Source: Thauera sp. | Lineage (GTDB): Bacteria; Pseudomonadota; Gammaproteobacteria; Burkholderiales; Rhodocyclaceae | Assembly: GCA_023150215.1 (NCBI GenBank) | Contig: JAKLLJ010000135.1 | Span: 1 to 8,451, forward strand | Length of the DNA stretch: 8,451 nucleotides | Direction: 5' to 3' | Part shown: piece after piece, positions 7,601 to 8,451 of the stretch | How the letters are laid out: each line of letters starts with the position of its first letter | Numbering within the stretch: the first letter of the stretch is position 1 | Notes under the pieces: generated by a model | What the model was told of the DNA's origin: nothing | What the model saw: the letters and a program-made list of their open reading frames with translations, nothing else | The model's database searches: none | Made by a program: the position numbers and the translations under genes

Positions 7601-7623
7601 CGCGCCGGCATTATGCCGGTGCG
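7601..7623 (+). other. 10-bp hairpin in the nuoJ-nuoK spacer
   Basis: The left arm 7601-7610 (CGCGCCGGCA) pairs with the right arm 7614-7623 (TGCCGGTGCG) through ten contiguous pairs, one of them G-T, around a three-base TTA loop. It is the strongest intergenic stem in the window. It is preceded by an A-rich stretch (7588-7599) and followed by CCAGGGGGTCACTG and the nuoK ATG. No T-run follows on the + strand, so it is not a standard intrinsic terminator there. The stem lies just upstream of the nuoK ribosome-binding site without burying it. A role in mRNA stability or processing between nuoJ and nuoK is possible but inferred. Confidence 0.6.
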
Positions 7624-7626
7624 ACC

Positions 7627-7638
7627 AGGGGGTCACTG
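7627..7638 (+). promoter_or_regulatory. nuoK ribosome-binding site
   Basis: AGGGGG at 7627-7632 lies six bases before the ATG at 7639, with only four bases between it and the hairpin at 7601-7623. It supports the ATG at 7639 as the nuoK start. Confidence 0.6.
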
Positions 7639-7944
7639 ATGCTTTCGCTTTCCCATTTCCTCATCCTGGGCGCGATCCTGTTCGCGATCAGCGTGGTCGG
7701 GATCTTCCTGAACAGGAAGAACCTGATCGTGCTGCTGATGGCCATCGAGCTGATGCTGCTCTCGGTCAACATGAACTTCGTTGCGTTCTCGCATTACCTC
7801 GGCGACATCGCCGGCCAGGTCTTCGTTTTCTTCATCCTCACCGTGGCGGCGGCCGAATCGGCGATCGGCCTCGCGATCCTGATCGTGATGTTCCGCAACA
7901 TGCGCACGATCCACGTGGATGATCTGGACAGCCTCAAGGGTTAA
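7639..7944 (+). CDS. nuoK: NADH-quinone oxidoreductase subunit K (ND4L type)
   Basis: This is a small membrane-arm subunit homologous to MrpC of Na+/H+ antiporters. It lies between NuoJ and NuoN and forms part of the central proton-conducting hydrophilic axis. It has 101 residues, the standard length, with three membrane segments at about 4-24, 29-49 and 60-85. The two buried glutamates known to matter in the family are present: E37 (LMAIELMLLSVN) and E73 (TVAAAESAIGLAI). The ATG at 7639 has a clear ribosome-binding site upstream. nuoL follows after twelve bases, with its ribosome-binding site directly after the nuoK stop. Confidence 0.97.
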   Translation: MLSLSHFLILGAILFAISVVGIFLNRKNLIVLLMAIELMLLSVNMNFVAFSHYLGDIAGQVFVFFILTVAAAESAIGLAILIVMFRNMRTIHVDDLDSLKG

Positions 7945-7956
7945 GGAAGCGTCACG
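7945..7956 (+). promoter_or_regulatory. nuoL ribosome-binding site
   Basis: GGAAG at 7945-7949 follows the nuoK TAA directly and lies seven bases before the ATG at 7957. This spacing favours 7957 over the next in-frame ATG at 7966. Confidence 0.65.
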
Positions 7957-8451
7957 ATGTCGGACATGAAAGCACTCTACCTCCTCGTGCCGCTGGCGCC
8001 GCTGGCTGGCGCCATCCTCGCGGGCCTCTTCGGCAAGGCGATCGGACGCGCTGGCGCGCACGTCGTCACCATCCTCGGCGTCCTGGTGGCGTTCATCGCT
8101 TCGGTGGTGATTTACCAGGATGTCGCTGCTGGGAACACCTTCAACGGCACCATCTACACGTGGATGCAGGCGGGCGGCATCGACTTCGAAGTCGGCTTCC
8201 TGATCGACTCGCTGACCGTGATGATGATGCTGGTGGTGACCTTCGTGTCGCTGATGGTGCATATCTACACCATCGGCTACATGTCCGAGGATCCTGGCTA
8301 CCAGCGCTTCTTCAGCTACATTTCGTTGTTCACCTTCTCGATGCTGATGCTGGTGATGTCCAACAACTTCCTGCAGCTGTTCTTTGGCTGGGAAGCGGTG
8401 GGACTGGTGTCTTACCTGCTGATCGGCTTCTGGTACGAACGGCCGACCGCG
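7957..8451 (+). CDS. nuoL: NADH-quinone oxidoreductase subunit L (ND5 type; 3' end outside window)
   Basis: This is the distal antiporter-like proton-pumping subunit of the membrane arm, homologous to MrpA/MrpD. The frame is open from the ATG at 7957 to the window edge, giving 165 codons of a protein that is usually over 600 residues. The visible protein begins MSDMKALYLLVPLAPLAGA, then a second hydrophobic segment (about 36-52). The signature FLIDSLTVMMMLVVTFVSLMVHIYTIGYM and the FFSYISLFTFSMLMLV segment follow. The stretch LQLFFGWEAVGLVSYLLIGFWY near the edge contains E146, which corresponds to the conserved TM5 glutamate of antiporter-like subunits. The lysine residues of later helices, the long lateral helix and the stop lie beyond the window. 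The truncation comes from the window and is not a mutation. Confidence 0.96.
   Translation, partial: MSDMKALYLLVPLAPLAGAILAGLFGKAIGRAGAHVVTILGVLVAFIASVVIYQDVAAGNTFNGTIYTWMQAGGIDFEVGFLIDSLTVMMMLVVTFVSLMVHIYTIGYMSEDPGYQRFFSYISLFTFSMLMLVMSNNFLQLFFGWEAVGLVSYLLIGFWYERPTA

Noticed and set aside
7601..7623. Intrinsic terminator between nuoJ and nuoK
   Set aside because: There is no T-run after the stem on the + strand, and the operon clearly continues into nuoK and nuoL.
7633..8262. Minus-strand open frame (209 codons) opposite nuoK and nuoL
   Set aside because: It is very rich in His, Asp, Glu and Arg, the mirror of hydrophobic membrane codons on the other strand. nuoK and nuoL explain the region.
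1..8451. A novel accessory, defence or mobile system
   Set aside because: Every coding base is accounted for by nine standard complex I genes in canonical order, and no spacer is long enough for another protein gene of ordinary size.

Overview
The window holds nine consecutive same-strand genes of a bacterial respiratory complex I operon (NADH:ubiquinone oxidoreductase, type I NADH dehydrogenase), in the canonical order nuoD-E-F-G-H-I-J-K-L. nuoD lacks its 5' end and nuoL its 3' end because the window cuts them; the seven genes between are complete. I see no transposon, tRNA, rRNA, CRISPR array, phage gene or foreign cargo.

The DNA is GC-rich. The subunits resemble the mitochondrial-like proteobacterial type: nuoC and nuoD are not fused as far as can be seen, NuoG is short (779 residues) and lacks the N7 iron-sulfur ligands, and NuoF and NuoI have proteobacterial lengths. 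From remembered family sequence I would place it in the Betaproteobacteria, probably near Azoarcus/Thauera (Rhodocyclales). That placement is an inference and not a computed result.

Layout: 1-1177 is NuoD (quinone-site subunit of the peripheral arm). 1266-5394 is the NADH-oxidising module NuoE, NuoF and NuoG, whose genes overlap by a few bases. 5394-6936 is NuoH (membrane heel of the quinone chamber) and NuoI (2x[4Fe-4S] ferredoxin). 6970-8451 is the membrane arm: NuoJ, NuoK and the first 165 residues of NuoL. Electrons pass from NADH to FMN in NuoF, along the clusters of NuoF/E/G/I to quinone at the NuoD/B/H interface, and this drives proton pumping through NuoH/J/K/L/M/N. NuoA-C, M and N are expected just outside the window.

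Most junctions are overlapping or have 12 nt or less between genes. Only three spacers are longer: nuoD-E (88 nt), nuoI-J (33 nt) and nuoJ-K (63 nt). Each contains a GC-rich inverted repeat without a following T-run, so they look like RNA-processing, stability or translation elements, not intrinsic terminators. These hairpins are the only structure beyond the genes that I can support. I found no previously undescribed system; this is a conserved housekeeping locus.
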